Positions 43,032 through 51,653 of a stretch of 62,873 bases of DNA are shown here, piece by piece; the stretch's first letter is position 1; each line of letters begins with the position of its first letter. A program made the position numbers and the translations under genes. This DNA comes from Candidatus Ruminococcus equi (GTDB lineage Bacteria > Bacillota > Clostridia > Oscillospirales > Acutalibacteraceae): the NCBI GenBank assembly GCA_018065465.1, contig JAGHTC010000003.1, positions 1 to 62,873 of the forward strand, given 5' to 3'. Below the pieces are notes generated by a model that saw nothing but the letters and a program-made list of their open reading frames with translations, had not been told where the DNA came from and searched no databases.

Positions 43032-43229
43032 ATGCCTAAAATCAAAACACACAGCGGAGCTAAAAAACGCTTTAAAGTATCCAAAAACGGTAAAGTCATC
43101 CGCGCTCATGCTTACAAAAGCCACATTTTGAACAAAAAGACCACAAAGCGTAAAAGAGGTTTAAGACAGACTGTTGCAGCCGACAAGACAAATGTTGCTC
43201 AACTCAAGAGACTTATCCCTTACAAATAA
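43032..43229 (+). CDS. rpmI: 50S ribosomal protein L35
   Basis: A 65-residue basic protein with the L35 pattern [15 protein letters not shown] and [16 protein letters not shown]. The ATG follows AAAGGAGGA. It is the middle gene of infC-rpmI-rplT. Confidence 0.98.
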   Translation: MPKIKTHSGAKKRFKVSKNGKVIRAHAYKSHILNKKTTKRKRGLRQTVAADKTNVAQLKRLIPYK

Positions 43230-43265
43230 TCGCAGAAAATTTCTAACATTCGGAGGTAATATATA

Positions 43266-43616
43266 ATGGCACGTGTTAAAGGTGCGATGATGACTCGCAA
43301 AAGAAGAAAAAAGACTTTAAAACTTGCAAAAGGTTACTATGGTGCTAAAAGTAAGCACTTTAAAATGGCCAAACAGGCCGTAATGAAATCAGGCAACTAT
43401 GCCTATATCGGTCGTAAGCAGAAGAAAAGAGATTTCAGAAGACTTTGGATTACTCGTATTTCAGCTGCTTGTAAAGCAAACGGCACAAACTATTCAACAT
43501 TTATGAACGGCCTTAAAAAAGCAGATATTGCGTTAAACCGCAAGATGCTTTCGGAAATCGCTATTTCCGATCCCGAGGCTTTCACAAAGCTTGTTGAACA
43601 GGTAAAGAAAGCATAA
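43266..43616 (+). CDS. rplT: 50S ribosomal protein L20
   Basis: A 116-residue protein with the L20 start [20 protein letters not shown] and [17 protein letters not shown] near 60. L20 nucleates 50S assembly and, in related bacteria, binds its own leader to repress the operon. The SD is CGGAGG. A terminator follows. Confidence 0.98.
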   Translation: MARVKGAMMTRKRRKKTLKLAKGYYGAKSKHFKMAKQAVMKSGNYAYIGRKQKKRDFRRLWITRISAACKANGTNYSTFMNGLKKADIALNRKMLSEIAISDPEAFTKLVEQVKKA

Positions 43617-43625
43617 TAATAATCT

Positions 43626-43662
43626 ATAACTGCGTTTGGTTTTACCAAGCGCAGTTATTTGT
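43626..43662 (+). terminator. Terminator of the infC operon
   Basis: A 14-bp stem (ATAACTGCGTTTGG/CCAAGCGCAGTTAT, one G-T) around TTTTA, followed by TTTG. Confidence 0.85.
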
Positions 43663-43683
43663 TAATAAGAAGATAGGTACACT

Positions 43684-44469
43684 ATGGATTATATTTCCAC
43701 AAAAGAAAATAAAACCATCAAAAATATAACAAAACTTTTATCGAGTGCAAAATACAGAAAGCAAAGCGGCGAGTTTGTCTGCGAGGGTATAAGACTGTGC
43801 AAAGATGCCGTCTTAAGCGGTGCAAAAGTCAGCACTTTTCTTTTTACCGAAGATGCGATGAATAAATACAAAGACGAATGTGAGATGTTTATATCATACG
43901 CAGAAAAGTCGTTTTGTGTCGATAATCGTATATTTAGTGGTATTAGTGATACAGATACACCACAGGGTGTGCTTTTTGTTGTAAAAACACTTGACAAAAG
44001 CGATGACTTTGATAAAATTAATAAGAATGGAATAGTTTTGGCTCTTGATAATATCAGCGACCCGACAAACCTCGGTACGATTTTGCGTACAGCCGAGGCT
44101 TTCGCTGTAGATTCCGTTATTCTTTCCAAAGGCTCCTGCGATGTTTATTCGCCGAAAGTCGTACGGGGAAGTATGGGTGCAGTCTTTCGAACTCGCTTTA
44201 CAGTTTGCGATAATTTGGCTGAATTTATCAGAGATTATAACAATATCGGTACATCTTATGCATCCATTCTCGACGACAAGGCACAAAAGTTATCGGATAT
44301 ACATTTTAGCAAACCCTCTCTTGTTGTTATCGGAAACGAAGCAAACGGTATCAGTTGTGATGTAGCCGAGACTTGCAAAGAAAAACTTTTTATTCCTATG
44401 AGTGGCAAGGCGGAATCCTTAAATGCCGCGGTTGCTTGTAGTATCATTTTGTGGGAAATGAGCAAATGA
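43684..44469 (+). CDS. TrmH/SpoU family RNA 2'-O-methyltransferase
   Basis: A 261-residue SPOUT methyltransferase. The N-terminal substrate-binding domain is followed by the knot: LALDNISDPTNLGTILRTAEAF near 118-140, VRGSMGAVFR near 160, VVIGNEANGIS near 217 and IPMSGKAESLNAAVACSIILWEM at the end. It probably methylates a ribose in 23S rRNA or a tRNA; the site cannot be told. It overlaps dprA by ATGA. Confidence 0.9.
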   Translation: MDYISTKENKTIKNITKLLSSAKYRKQSGEFVCEGIRLCKDAVLSGAKVSTFLFTEDAMNKYKDECEMFISYAEKSFCVDNRIFSGISDTDTPQGVLFVVKTLDKSDDFDKINKNGIVLALDNISDPTNLGTILRTAEAFAVDSVILSKGSCDVYSPKVVRGSMGAVFRTRFTVCDNLAEFIRDYNNIGTSYASILDDKAQKLSDIHFSKPSLVVIGNEANGISCDVAETCKEKLFIPMSGKAESLNAAVACSIILWEMSK

Positions 44470-45578
44470 CGAACAGTACAAAATATTGGATTTGGCTTAA
44501 CAACGCAATAGGACATAATAATCCAAAGCATAAGCGTATTTTTGAGATGTACGACAGTATCGAAGAGTTTTATAATCTTTCCGAATACGAAAAACGCCTA
44601 TCGGGATTATTTTCAGACAACGAGATAACAAAACTGCAAAACACAGACATAAAAGACTCTTTTGATATTATCTCAAAATGTAATGAGAATAATATATCCA
44701 TACTTTGCTTTGATGATGTGTCATATCCGAAAAAACTTTTCGATATCTACGCACCGCCGTCTGTTTTGTATGTAAGCGGTGTTATGCCCGATTTTGACAG
44801 CAGGCTTTCTATCGGTATGGTAGGCACCCGAAATGCAACATCCTACGGCGTTATGGCATCGCATATTATTTCAGGAAGTCTTGCAAAACTTTCTGTAATA
44901 ATTGTCAGCGGCGGCGCTATCGGAATAGACACAGCCTGCCACAAAGGTGCTTTGGAAGCTTTTGGCACTACCGTTTGTGTTTTGGGTTGTGGTATTGATT
45001 TTCCGTACCTTACTCAAAACGCGTCGTTGAGAAAAGATATTTCAAAAAGCGGTGCCGTAATTTCCGAGTACCCGCCCGGAACACCGGCTGCTGCTTTCCG
45101 CTTTCCCGAAAGAAACCGAATTATTTCTGGACTTTCCAACGGTGTTTGTGTTGTCGAAGCAGACTTAAAAAGCGGTTCGCTTATCACAGCAAATTGTGCA
45201 TTAGCGGAGAACAGAGATGTTTTTGCCGTTATGGGAAATATCACATCACGGTATTCCGAAGGCACAAACAATCTTATAAAAGACGGCGCAACACCTGTGT
45301 TGTCTTTCAAGGATATCATTGATTGTTATCCCGAATACAAAATAGAAAGTAATGAAAAAGCGTCGTCGGTAATAGATGAGCCAAAGCACAGAAAAGACAT
45401 AAATGTCTCCGAGAGTGCAAAGGCTGTATATTATGCAGTTACCGCTACGCCTGTTCATATAGATAAAATTGCAGAAACCACAAAACTGCCCGTAAATATT
45501 GTTTTGCAGGCGGTAACCGAACTCGAACTTTTCGGGCTTATCGAAGCACAAAAAGGTCGAATGTACAAGTTGATTTAA
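44466..45578 (+). CDS. dprA: DNA-processing protein DprA
   Basis: A 370-residue protein. The Rossmann-like core has SIGMVGTRNATSYG near 115, IVSGGAIGIDTACHKGALE near 145 and FPERNRIISGLSNGVCVVEA near 213. A C-terminal winged helix follows. DprA loads RecA on incoming single-stranded DNA. The start overlaps the methyltransferase stop by 4 bases. The gene sits just before topA, a common Firmicutes arrangement. Confidence 0.94.
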   Translation: MTNSTKYWIWLNNAIGHNNPKHKRIFEMYDSIEEFYNLSEYEKRLSGLFSDNEITKLQNTDIKDSFDIISKCNENNISILCFDDVSYPKKLFDIYAPPSVLYVSGVMPDFDSRLSIGMVGTRNATSYGVMASHIISGSLAKLSVIIVSGGAIGIDTACHKGALEAFGTTVCVLGCGIDFPYLTQNASLRKDISKSGAVISEYPPGTPAAAFRFPERNRIISGLSNGVCVVEADLKSGSLITANCALAENRDVFAVMGNITSRYSEGTNNLIKDGATPVLSFKDIIDCYPEYKIESNEKASSVIDEPKHRKDINVSESAKAVYYAVTATPVHIDKIAETTKLPVNIVLQAVTELELFGLIEAQKGRMYKLI

Positions 45579-45594
45579 TTTGGAGGTAATGTAT

Positions 45595-47664
45595 ATGTCC
45601 AATTTGGTAATAGTTGAGTCGCCCGCCAAGGCGAAAACAATCAAAAAGTATCTCGGCAAAGATTATGATGTTGTCGCATCTATGGGACATGTCAGAGATT
45701 TGCCGTCGTCAAGGCTCAGTGTTGATATCAACAACGACTTTGAACCAAAGTATGAGATTATCGAGGGAAAGGAAGACCTTGTCAAAGATTTGCAGGAAAG
45801 AGCAAAGAACAGCGACAAAGTATTCCTGGCAACTGACCCTGATAGAGAGGGAGAGGCTATTTCGTGGCATTTGTCCTATCTTTTGGGACTTGATATGGAC
45901 GATATTGACCGTGTTGAGTTTAACGAAATCACAAAGACGGGTATAAAGGTCGGTATGGAAAATCCGAGAACTATCAATGTTGACCTTGTAAATGCCCAGC
46001 AGGCAAGAAGAATCCTTGACCGTATTGTCGGCTACAAACTCAGCCCCTTTGTATCGCAGAAGATTCACCGCGGTCTTTCCGCAGGACGAGTTCAGTCTGT
46101 TGCTGTCCGTATAGTCGTTGACAGAGAACAGGAAATTCGTGCATTCAAGCCGAAAGAATACTGGACAATAGATGCAAAACTTGTTGCAAAAGGTTCAAGA
46201 AAATCTTTCCCTGCATCACTCTACGGCGACGAAAAAGGAAAAATCAAGATTGAAAATCAGGCGCAGGCTGACAAGATAATGGACGACCTCAAAGACGCCC
46301 AGTTCGTTATAACAAAAGTCAAAAACGGCACAAGAAAGAAATCTCCCGCACCGCCGTTTATTACTTCTACCTTACAGCAGGAAGCATCGAGAAAGCTCTC
46401 TTTCCAGTCAAGAAAGACGATGAAAGTTGCCCAGGAACTTTACGAAGGCGTTGATATCGAAGGTCAGGGTGCAACAGGTCTTATTACCTATATGAGAACC
46501 GACTCTCTGAGAATTTCAAACGATGCTTTAAATGACGCATCTTCATACATCGGTACGACTTACGGCGATAAGTATAAACCCTCAAAGCCGAGAGTCTTTA
46601 AGTCGCGTTCAAATGCACAGGACGGTCACGAAGCAATCAGACCGACTTCCGCATTTAATACCCCCGAATCCGTAAAATCCAGCCTTACAACCGACCAGTA
46701 CAAACTCTACAAACTTATTTGGGAACGCTTTATTGCATCACAGATGGCTGATTGTATTCATAAAACAACACAGGCTGATATTGATGCAAACGGATATGTT
46801 TTCAAAGCAGCAGGTTACAAAGTCGATTTCGACGGATTTACACTTTTGTATACCGAGAGCAAAGACGAAGCAGAAGAAAAAGAATCTCAACTTCCCATGC
46901 TCGAAAGCGGTATGCCTTGCAAGGCGAAAGAAATCGTGCCGAATCAGCACTTTACTCAACCGCCGTCAAGATTTACCGAGGCTTCTCTTATCAAAGCACT
47001 CGAAGAATACGGCATCGGCAGACCGTCAACATACGCTACCACTATTTCAACAATAACATCCCGCGAATATGTAAAGCGTGACGGTAAAACCCTGTACCCA
47101 ACCGAACTTGGAGAAACTCTCGCAGGACTTATGAAAGAGCGTTTTCCGAAAATCGTTGATGTAAAATTCACCGCAAAAATGGAACAAGACCTCGACGAAG
47201 TCGAAAGCGGTAAGAACGAATGGGTAGATTTGCTTTCGGATTTTTACGGCGATTTTGACAAAACTTTGAAAAAAGCAAAAGCCGATATGCAAGGCGTAAA
47301 ACTTCAACTCAAAGAAGACGAAACCGATATCGTCTGCGAAAAATGCGGACGAAAAATGGTAGTAAAAGTCGGCAGATACGGAAAGTTTATCGCTTGCCCC
47401 GGCTATCCGGAATGTAAAAATGTCAAGAAATATGTTGAAGAAGCAGGAGTACCCTGCCCGAAGTGTTCAGGCGATGTTATCATAAAACACACCAAAAAGG
47501 GCAAAGTCTTCTACGGTTGCAGTAATTATCCGAAATGTGACTTCGTTTCGTGGTATGAGCCGACAAAGGAAAAATGTCCCAAGTGCGGTGAAGTACTCTA
47601 TGCTAAAAAAGGAAAGAAGCCATCCTTGTTCTGTCAAAAAGAAGGATGCGGATATAAAAAGTAA
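45595..47664 (+). CDS. topA: DNA topoisomerase I
   Basis: A 689-residue type IA topoisomerase that relaxes negative supercoils. The toprim domain begins NLVIVESPAKAKTIKKYLG. The catalytic Tyr299 lies in GLITYMRTDS. Three C-terminal Cys4 zinc ribbons (about 578-689) start CEKCGRK, CPKCSGD and CPKCGEV. ATG 45595 is chosen over ATG 45589 because GGAGG is then 8 bases away. Confidence 0.97.
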   Translation: MSNLVIVESPAKAKTIKKYLGKDYDVVASMGHVRDLPSSRLSVDINNDFEPKYEIIEGKEDLVKDLQERAKNSDKVFLATDPDREGEAISWHLSYLLGLDMDDIDRVEFNEITKTGIKVGMENPRTINVDLVNAQQARRILDRIVGYKLSPFVSQKIHRGLSAGRVQSVAVRIVVDREQEIRAFKPKEYWTIDAKLVAKGSRKSFPASLYGDEKGKIKIENQAQADKIMDDLKDAQFVITKVKNGTRKKSPAPPFITSTLQQEASRKLSFQSRKTMKVAQELYEGVDIEGQGATGLITYMRTDSLRISNDALNDASSYIGTTYGDKYKPSKPRVFKSRSNAQDGHEAIRPTSAFNTPESVKSSLTTDQYKLYKLIWERFIASQMADCIHKTTQADIDANGYVFKAAGYKVDFDGFTLLYTESKDEAEEKESQLPMLESGMPCKAKEIVPNQHFTQPPSRFTEASLIKALEEYGIGRPSTYATTISTITSREYVKRDGKTLYPTELGETLAGLMKERFPKIVDVKFTAKMEQDLDEVESGKNEWVDLLSDFYGDFDKTLKKAKADMQGVKLQLKEDETDIVCEKCGRKMVVKVGRYGKFIACPGYPECKNVKKYVEEAGVPCPKCSGDVIIKHTKKGKVFYGCSNYPKCDFVSWYEPTKEKCPKCGEVLYAKKGKKPSLFCQKEGCGYKK

Positions 47665-48977
47665 TGTGCATTAAAGTTATCGGCGCGGGACTTGCAGGCT
47701 GTGAAGCGGCGTATCAAATAGCAAAAAGAGGAGTAAAAGTCGAACTTTACGACTCAAAGCCGAATGTCAAAACTCCCGCCCATAAATCCGATTTATTCTG
47801 TGAACTTGTCTGTTCAAATTCGTTCAAAGCAGACAGAGTGAATTCCGCGGCAGGACTTCTGAAAGAAGAAATGCGCACTCTTGATTCTCTGCTTGTTCGT
47901 TGTGCGGATAAATGCCGAGTACCCGCAGGAGGTGCTTTGGCAGTTGACAGAGAAAAGTTTTCTTCCCTTGTTACACAGGAGATAAGAAACAACAGAAATA
48001 TCACTGTCATAGAACAGGAAATAAAAGAAATTCCGAAAGACGGTATCTGTATAATAGCAACAGGACCGTTGACTCTGGATACCTTGTCAGAAGATATTGC
48101 GAAGAATTTCGGCGAAAGACTTTCGTTTTTTGATGCCGCCGCACCTATTGTCAGCGGTGACAGTATTGATATGGAATGCGCTTTCTTTGAATCTCGTTAC
48201 GGCAAAGGGGATTCTGACGACTATCTGAATTGCCCGATGAACAAAGAAGAGTACGAGGCATTTTACAACGAACTTGTCAACGCCGAACGAGCCTCTGTTC
48301 ACGACTTCGATGTACGAAATCCCAAGGTTTACGAAGGCTGTATGCCGATAGAAGTTATGGCACAGCGCGGAGAAGATACTATCCGTTTCGGACCTATGAA
48401 ACCCGTCGGTTTGCGTAATCCGAAAACAGGCCACAGACCGTGGGCGGTCCTCCAACTTCGCAAGGAAAACGAAAATTCAACAATGTATAATTTGGTCGGC
48501 TTTCAAACTAACCTGAAATTTCCCGAGCAAAAGCGTGTCTTTTCAATGATACCTGCATTAAAAAACGCCGAGTTTTTGCGCTACGGTGTTATGCACAGAA
48601 ATACTTTCCTGAATTCTCCGAATGTGCTTAACTCTGATTTTTCTGCAAAAGAAAATAAAAACCTCTTTTTTGCAGGACAGATAACAGGTGTTGAGGGCTA
48701 TATGGAATCGGCGTCATCAGGCTTGCTTGCTGGAATTAACGCATATAGACTTTATAGCAATCTTTCTACGATAACTTTGCCCGAATTTACGATGATAGGT
48801 TCGCTGTCAAGGTATATCGCAGATTCATCTGTAAAGGATTTTCAGCCTATGGGTGCGAACTTCGGCGTTTTACCAGAACTTACAGACCGTCCGAGGGACA
48901 AAGCCCAAAGGGGACAGGCGTATGCAGACAGAGCGCTCGACGCTCTAAAAGTTTATATAATAAAAGAAAAAGTGTGA
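47664..48977 (+). CDS. trmFO: Folate-dependent tRNA (m5U54) methyltransferase TrmFO
   Basis: A 437-residue flavoprotein that makes m5U54 in tRNA using methylenetetrahydrofolate. The FAD-binding motif IKVIGAGLAGCEAAYQIA is at the N-terminus. FCELVCSNSFKADR near 47, VNSAAGLLKEEM near 61 and FAGQITGVEGYMESASSGLLAG near 335 are family marks. The start shares one base with the topA stop (TAATG). Confidence 0.96.
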   Translation: MCIKVIGAGLAGCEAAYQIAKRGVKVELYDSKPNVKTPAHKSDLFCELVCSNSFKADRVNSAAGLLKEEMRTLDSLLVRCADKCRVPAGGALAVDREKFSSLVTQEIRNNRNITVIEQEIKEIPKDGICIIATGPLTLDTLSEDIAKNFGERLSFFDAAAPIVSGDSIDMECAFFESRYGKGDSDDYLNCPMNKEEYEAFYNELVNAERASVHDFDVRNPKVYEGCMPIEVMAQRGEDTIRFGPMKPVGLRNPKTGHRPWAVLQLRKENENSTMYNLVGFQTNLKFPEQKRVFSMIPALKNAEFLRYGVMHRNTFLNSPNVLNSDFSAKENKNLFFAGQITGVEGYMESASSGLLAGINAYRLYSNLSTITLPEFTMIGSLSRYIADSSVKDFQPMGANFGVLPELTDRPRDKAQRGQAYADRALDALKVYIIKEKV

Positions 48978-48982
48978 TAAGT

Positions 48983-49981
48983 ATGAGAATTATAGTAGAC
49001 GCTTTCGGCGGAGATAACTCTCCTCTCGAAATCATAAAAGGCTCACTCGATGCAAAAAAAGAATACGGTATTGATATTACTTTTTCAGGAAATGAAGAAA
49101 TAATCAAAAAGGTTTGCAAAGAAAACGGTTTTTCTCTCGACGGAGTCGAAATCCTTGATGCGCCCGATGTCATTTCGCAAAATGAGGCGGGTACAGAAAT
49201 AATGAAGTCAAAGAAAAACTGTTCTATGGCAGTCGGACTCAAAGCGTTGAGCGAAAATAAAGGCGATGCCTTTGTATCTGCAGGAAACAGCGGTGCTTTG
49301 TGTGTAGGTGCAACCTTAATAGTTAAGAGAATCAAGGGTATAAAACGCCCCGGCTTTGCTCCCGTAGTACCGGGTGCCGATGGCTGTTTTATGCTCCTCG
49401 ACAGCGGTGCAAACCTCGAGTGCAAACCGAATATGCTATTGCAGTTCGGTATGATGGGCTCAATTTATATGGAAAAAGTAATGGGCATAAAGAACCCGAA
49501 AATCGGACTCGCAAATGTCGGCACCGAGGAACACAAGGGTACAGAACTTCAGCACGAGGCATATCGATTGCTCAAAGACAGCCCGCTTAATTTTGTCGGC
49601 AATGTCGAGGGCAGAGATATCCCTATGGGCGTTTGTGATGTTTGCGTCTGTGACGGTTTTACAGGTAACCTTATTTTGAAAACCTACGAGGGCGTAGCGG
49701 CTGCGTTGTTGCACAAAATGAAAGGTATTTTCACAACAAATGCAAAAACAAAAATCGCCGCCGCACTTGTTATGAGTGAATTAAAAGACTTCAAAAAAGA
49801 TTTTGACTACAACGAATTTGGCGGAGCGCCGATTTTAGGCTGTGCAAAACCCGTATTCAAAGCACACGGAAGTTCAAAAGCAAATACATTCAAAAACGCC
49901 TTGAAACTTACAAAAGAGTATGTAGAAACTAATGTTATAGCAGAGATTTCTTCATATTTGCAGGAAAACAAAGAGGGATAA
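48983..49981 (+). CDS. plsX: Phosphate acyltransferase PlsX
   Basis: A 332-residue enzyme that makes acyl-phosphate from acyl-ACP for phospholipid synthesis. It starts MRIIVDAFGGDNSP; FVSAGNSGALCVGA near 93 and VCDGFTGNLILKTYEG near 220 are family marks. ATG at 48983 follows a weak SD within the trmFO end. In most Firmicutes acpP lies between plsX and rnc; here rnc follows after one base. Confidence 0.95.
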   Translation: MRIIVDAFGGDNSPLEIIKGSLDAKKEYGIDITFSGNEEIIKKVCKENGFSLDGVEILDAPDVISQNEAGTEIMKSKKNCSMAVGLKALSENKGDAFVSAGNSGALCVGATLIVKRIKGIKRPGFAPVVPGADGCFMLLDSGANLECKPNMLLQFGMMGSIYMEKVMGIKNPKIGLANVGTEEHKGTELQHEAYRLLKDSPLNFVGNVEGRDIPMGVCDVCVCDGFTGNLILKTYEGVAAALLHKMKGIFTTNAKTKIAAALVMSELKDFKKDFDYNEFGGAPILGCAKPVFKAHGSSKANTFKNALKLTKEYVETNVIAEISSYLQENKEG

Positions 49982-49982
49982 A

Positions 49983-50657
49983 ATGCAAGAACTCCAAAAG
50001 GTAATAGGATATCAATTTAATAATTTGGATTTGCTTTGTGAAGCACTGACTCATTCTTCTTTTGCAAACGAACAGCATAAAAAAACCAAATGCAACGAAA
50101 GGCTTGAATTCTTGGGCGATGCAGTTTTGAGCATTGTCGTAGCGGACTATCTTTTCAAGAACTATCCCGAACTTCCCGAAGGAGAATTGACAAAACTTCG
50201 TGCATCCTTGGTATGCGAAAAAACCCTTTTTGATTTTGCAAAGCAAATAAATTTGGGAACTTACATAAAACTCAGCAACGGCGAAATTCGTAACGGCGGA
50301 AACAAACGCCCGTCTATTTTGTCCGATGCTTTCGAGGCACTTATTGCCGCTATTTATATAGACGGTGGAATGGAGCCTGCAAGAAAACACATCCTGAATT
50401 TTGTGATTCCTTATATCGAGCAGTACAACAAAATACCGTTTAGGGATTATAAAACAAAATTGCAGGAGATTATTCAGAAAAATCCTGATGAAAAAATCGA
50501 ATACATATTAGTAGGCGAGAGCGGTCCCGACCACGACAAGCACTTCAAGGTCGAAGTTCATTTGAATTCAAATGTTATCGGCAGAGGCGGCGGAAGAACC
50601 AAGAAAGAAGCAGCACAACAGGCGGCAAGAGAAGCATTGGAGTTGATGGGCTATTAA
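49983..50657 (+). CDS. rnc: Ribonuclease III
   Basis: A 224-residue double-strand-specific endonuclease for rRNA and mRNA processing. The RNase III signature CNERLEFLGDAVLSI is near 36-50, with catalytic Asp and Glu also in ILSDAFEALIAAIYIDGG near 106. A dsRNA-binding domain (about 152-222) ends GGRTKKEAAQQAAREAL. Its TAA stop lies within the start of the next gene. Confidence 0.97.
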   Translation: MQELQKVIGYQFNNLDLLCEALTHSSFANEQHKKTKCNERLEFLGDAVLSIVVADYLFKNYPELPEGELTKLRASLVCEKTLFDFAKQINLGTYIKLSNGEIRNGGNKRPSILSDAFEALIAAIYIDGGMEPARKHILNFVIPYIEQYNKIPFRDYKTKLQEIIQKNPDEKIEYILVGESGPDHDKHFKVEVHLNSNVIGRGGGRTKKEAAQQAAREALELMGY

Positions 50658-51639
50658 GCACAGTAATGTTGCCATTTTCGTACCGCACAACGGCTGTCCG
50701 CATAAGTGCTCTTTCTGTGACCAAAAAAGCATAACGGGACAGGCATATCAGCCTACACCGCTTGATGTTAAATCTGCTTGCGAAACCGCTCTTAATTCTT
50801 TGAAAGAAAAAAGTACAAATGCCGAGATTGCATTTTTCGGTGGCAGTTTTACTGCTATCGACAGAGAGTATATGCAAAGCCTTCTTGATGCAACAAAGCC
50901 ATATATAGACAGGTTTTACGGTATAAGAATTTCAACTCGTCCCGACTGCATTGACGATGAAATACTCACGCTTTTAAAGTCATATAAGGTAACTTCTATC
51001 GAACTCGGCGCACAGTCGATGTGTGATGATGTATTGTGTGCAAACGACAGGGGACATACTGCAGAAGATGTCCGTATTGCGTCGAAACTTATCAAAGAGT
51101 ACGGCTTTTCACTCGGCTTGCAGATGATGACGGGACTGTATATGTCAAACGATGATAAAGATATATACACAGCAGATGAATTTATTGCTTTGTCACCCGA
51201 TACCGTGCGGATTTATCCGACAATAACAATGAAAAATACTCGCCTCGCGCAACTTTATTATGACGGCGAATATGTACCTCAAACTCTCGATAACGCCGTA
51301 GATTTATGTGCAAAACTTCTCTATAAGTTTACAAAGAATAATATAAATGTGATTCGCTTGGGACTTCACCACAGCGACTCACTTGAAAAAGATATGGTAG
51401 CAGGACCGTATCACCCGGCTTTTCGTGAACTATGCGAAAGCAAAATTTTACTTAATAAATTTTTATCTCTTGCAAAAAACTTTGATAAAAACGAAATTAC
51501 GGTAAAAATCAACCCGAAATGCGTTTCAAAGTTTGTCGGCAACGAGAAAGGAAATATAAAAAAAATCAAGGAAATCGGATACGATTTAATAATTATTCAG
51601 GATGAAAATGTTTCGTATATGGATATGAGTTTGTCCTGA
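50653..51639 (+). CDS. Radical SAM protein (Elp3-like) with apparent AUU start
   Basis: A 328-residue protein. Standard start codons would give only the part from 50800, losing the cluster-binding cysteines. Reading upstream in frame restores KHSNVAIFVPHNGCPHKCSF with the C-x3-C-x2-C motif that binds the [4Fe-4S] cluster. The only plausible initiator is ATT at 50653, since no ATG, GTG or TTG precedes the motif after the last in-frame stop. It overlaps the rnc stop. IAFFGGSFTAID near 57 and STRPDCI near 93 match the radical SAM fold of the COG1243/Elp3-like group. It is positioned between rnc and smc as in many Clostridia. The substrate is unknown. Confidence 0.85.
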   Translation: MKHSNVAIFVPHNGCPHKCSFCDQKSITGQAYQPTPLDVKSACETALNSLKEKSTNAEIAFFGGSFTAIDREYMQSLLDATKPYIDRFYGIRISTRPDCIDDEILTLLKSYKVTSIELGAQSMCDDVLCANDRGHTAEDVRIASKLIKEYGFSLGLQMMTGLYMSNDDKDIYTADEFIALSPDTVRIYPTITMKNTRLAQLYYDGEYVPQTLDNAVDLCAKLLYKFTKNNINVIRLGLHHSDSLEKDMVAGPYHPAFRELCESKILLNKFLSLAKNFDKNEITVKINPKCVSKFVGNEKGNIKKIKEIGYDLIIIQDENVSYMDMSLS

Positions 51640-51653
51640 TAAAGGGGAATAAG

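Noticed and set aside
50653..51639. The radical SAM gene as maturase for the peptide at 13.2 kb
   Set aside because: It is 37 kb away, is embedded between rnc and smc as in other Clostridia, and matches Elp3-like rather than SPASM-type proteins.
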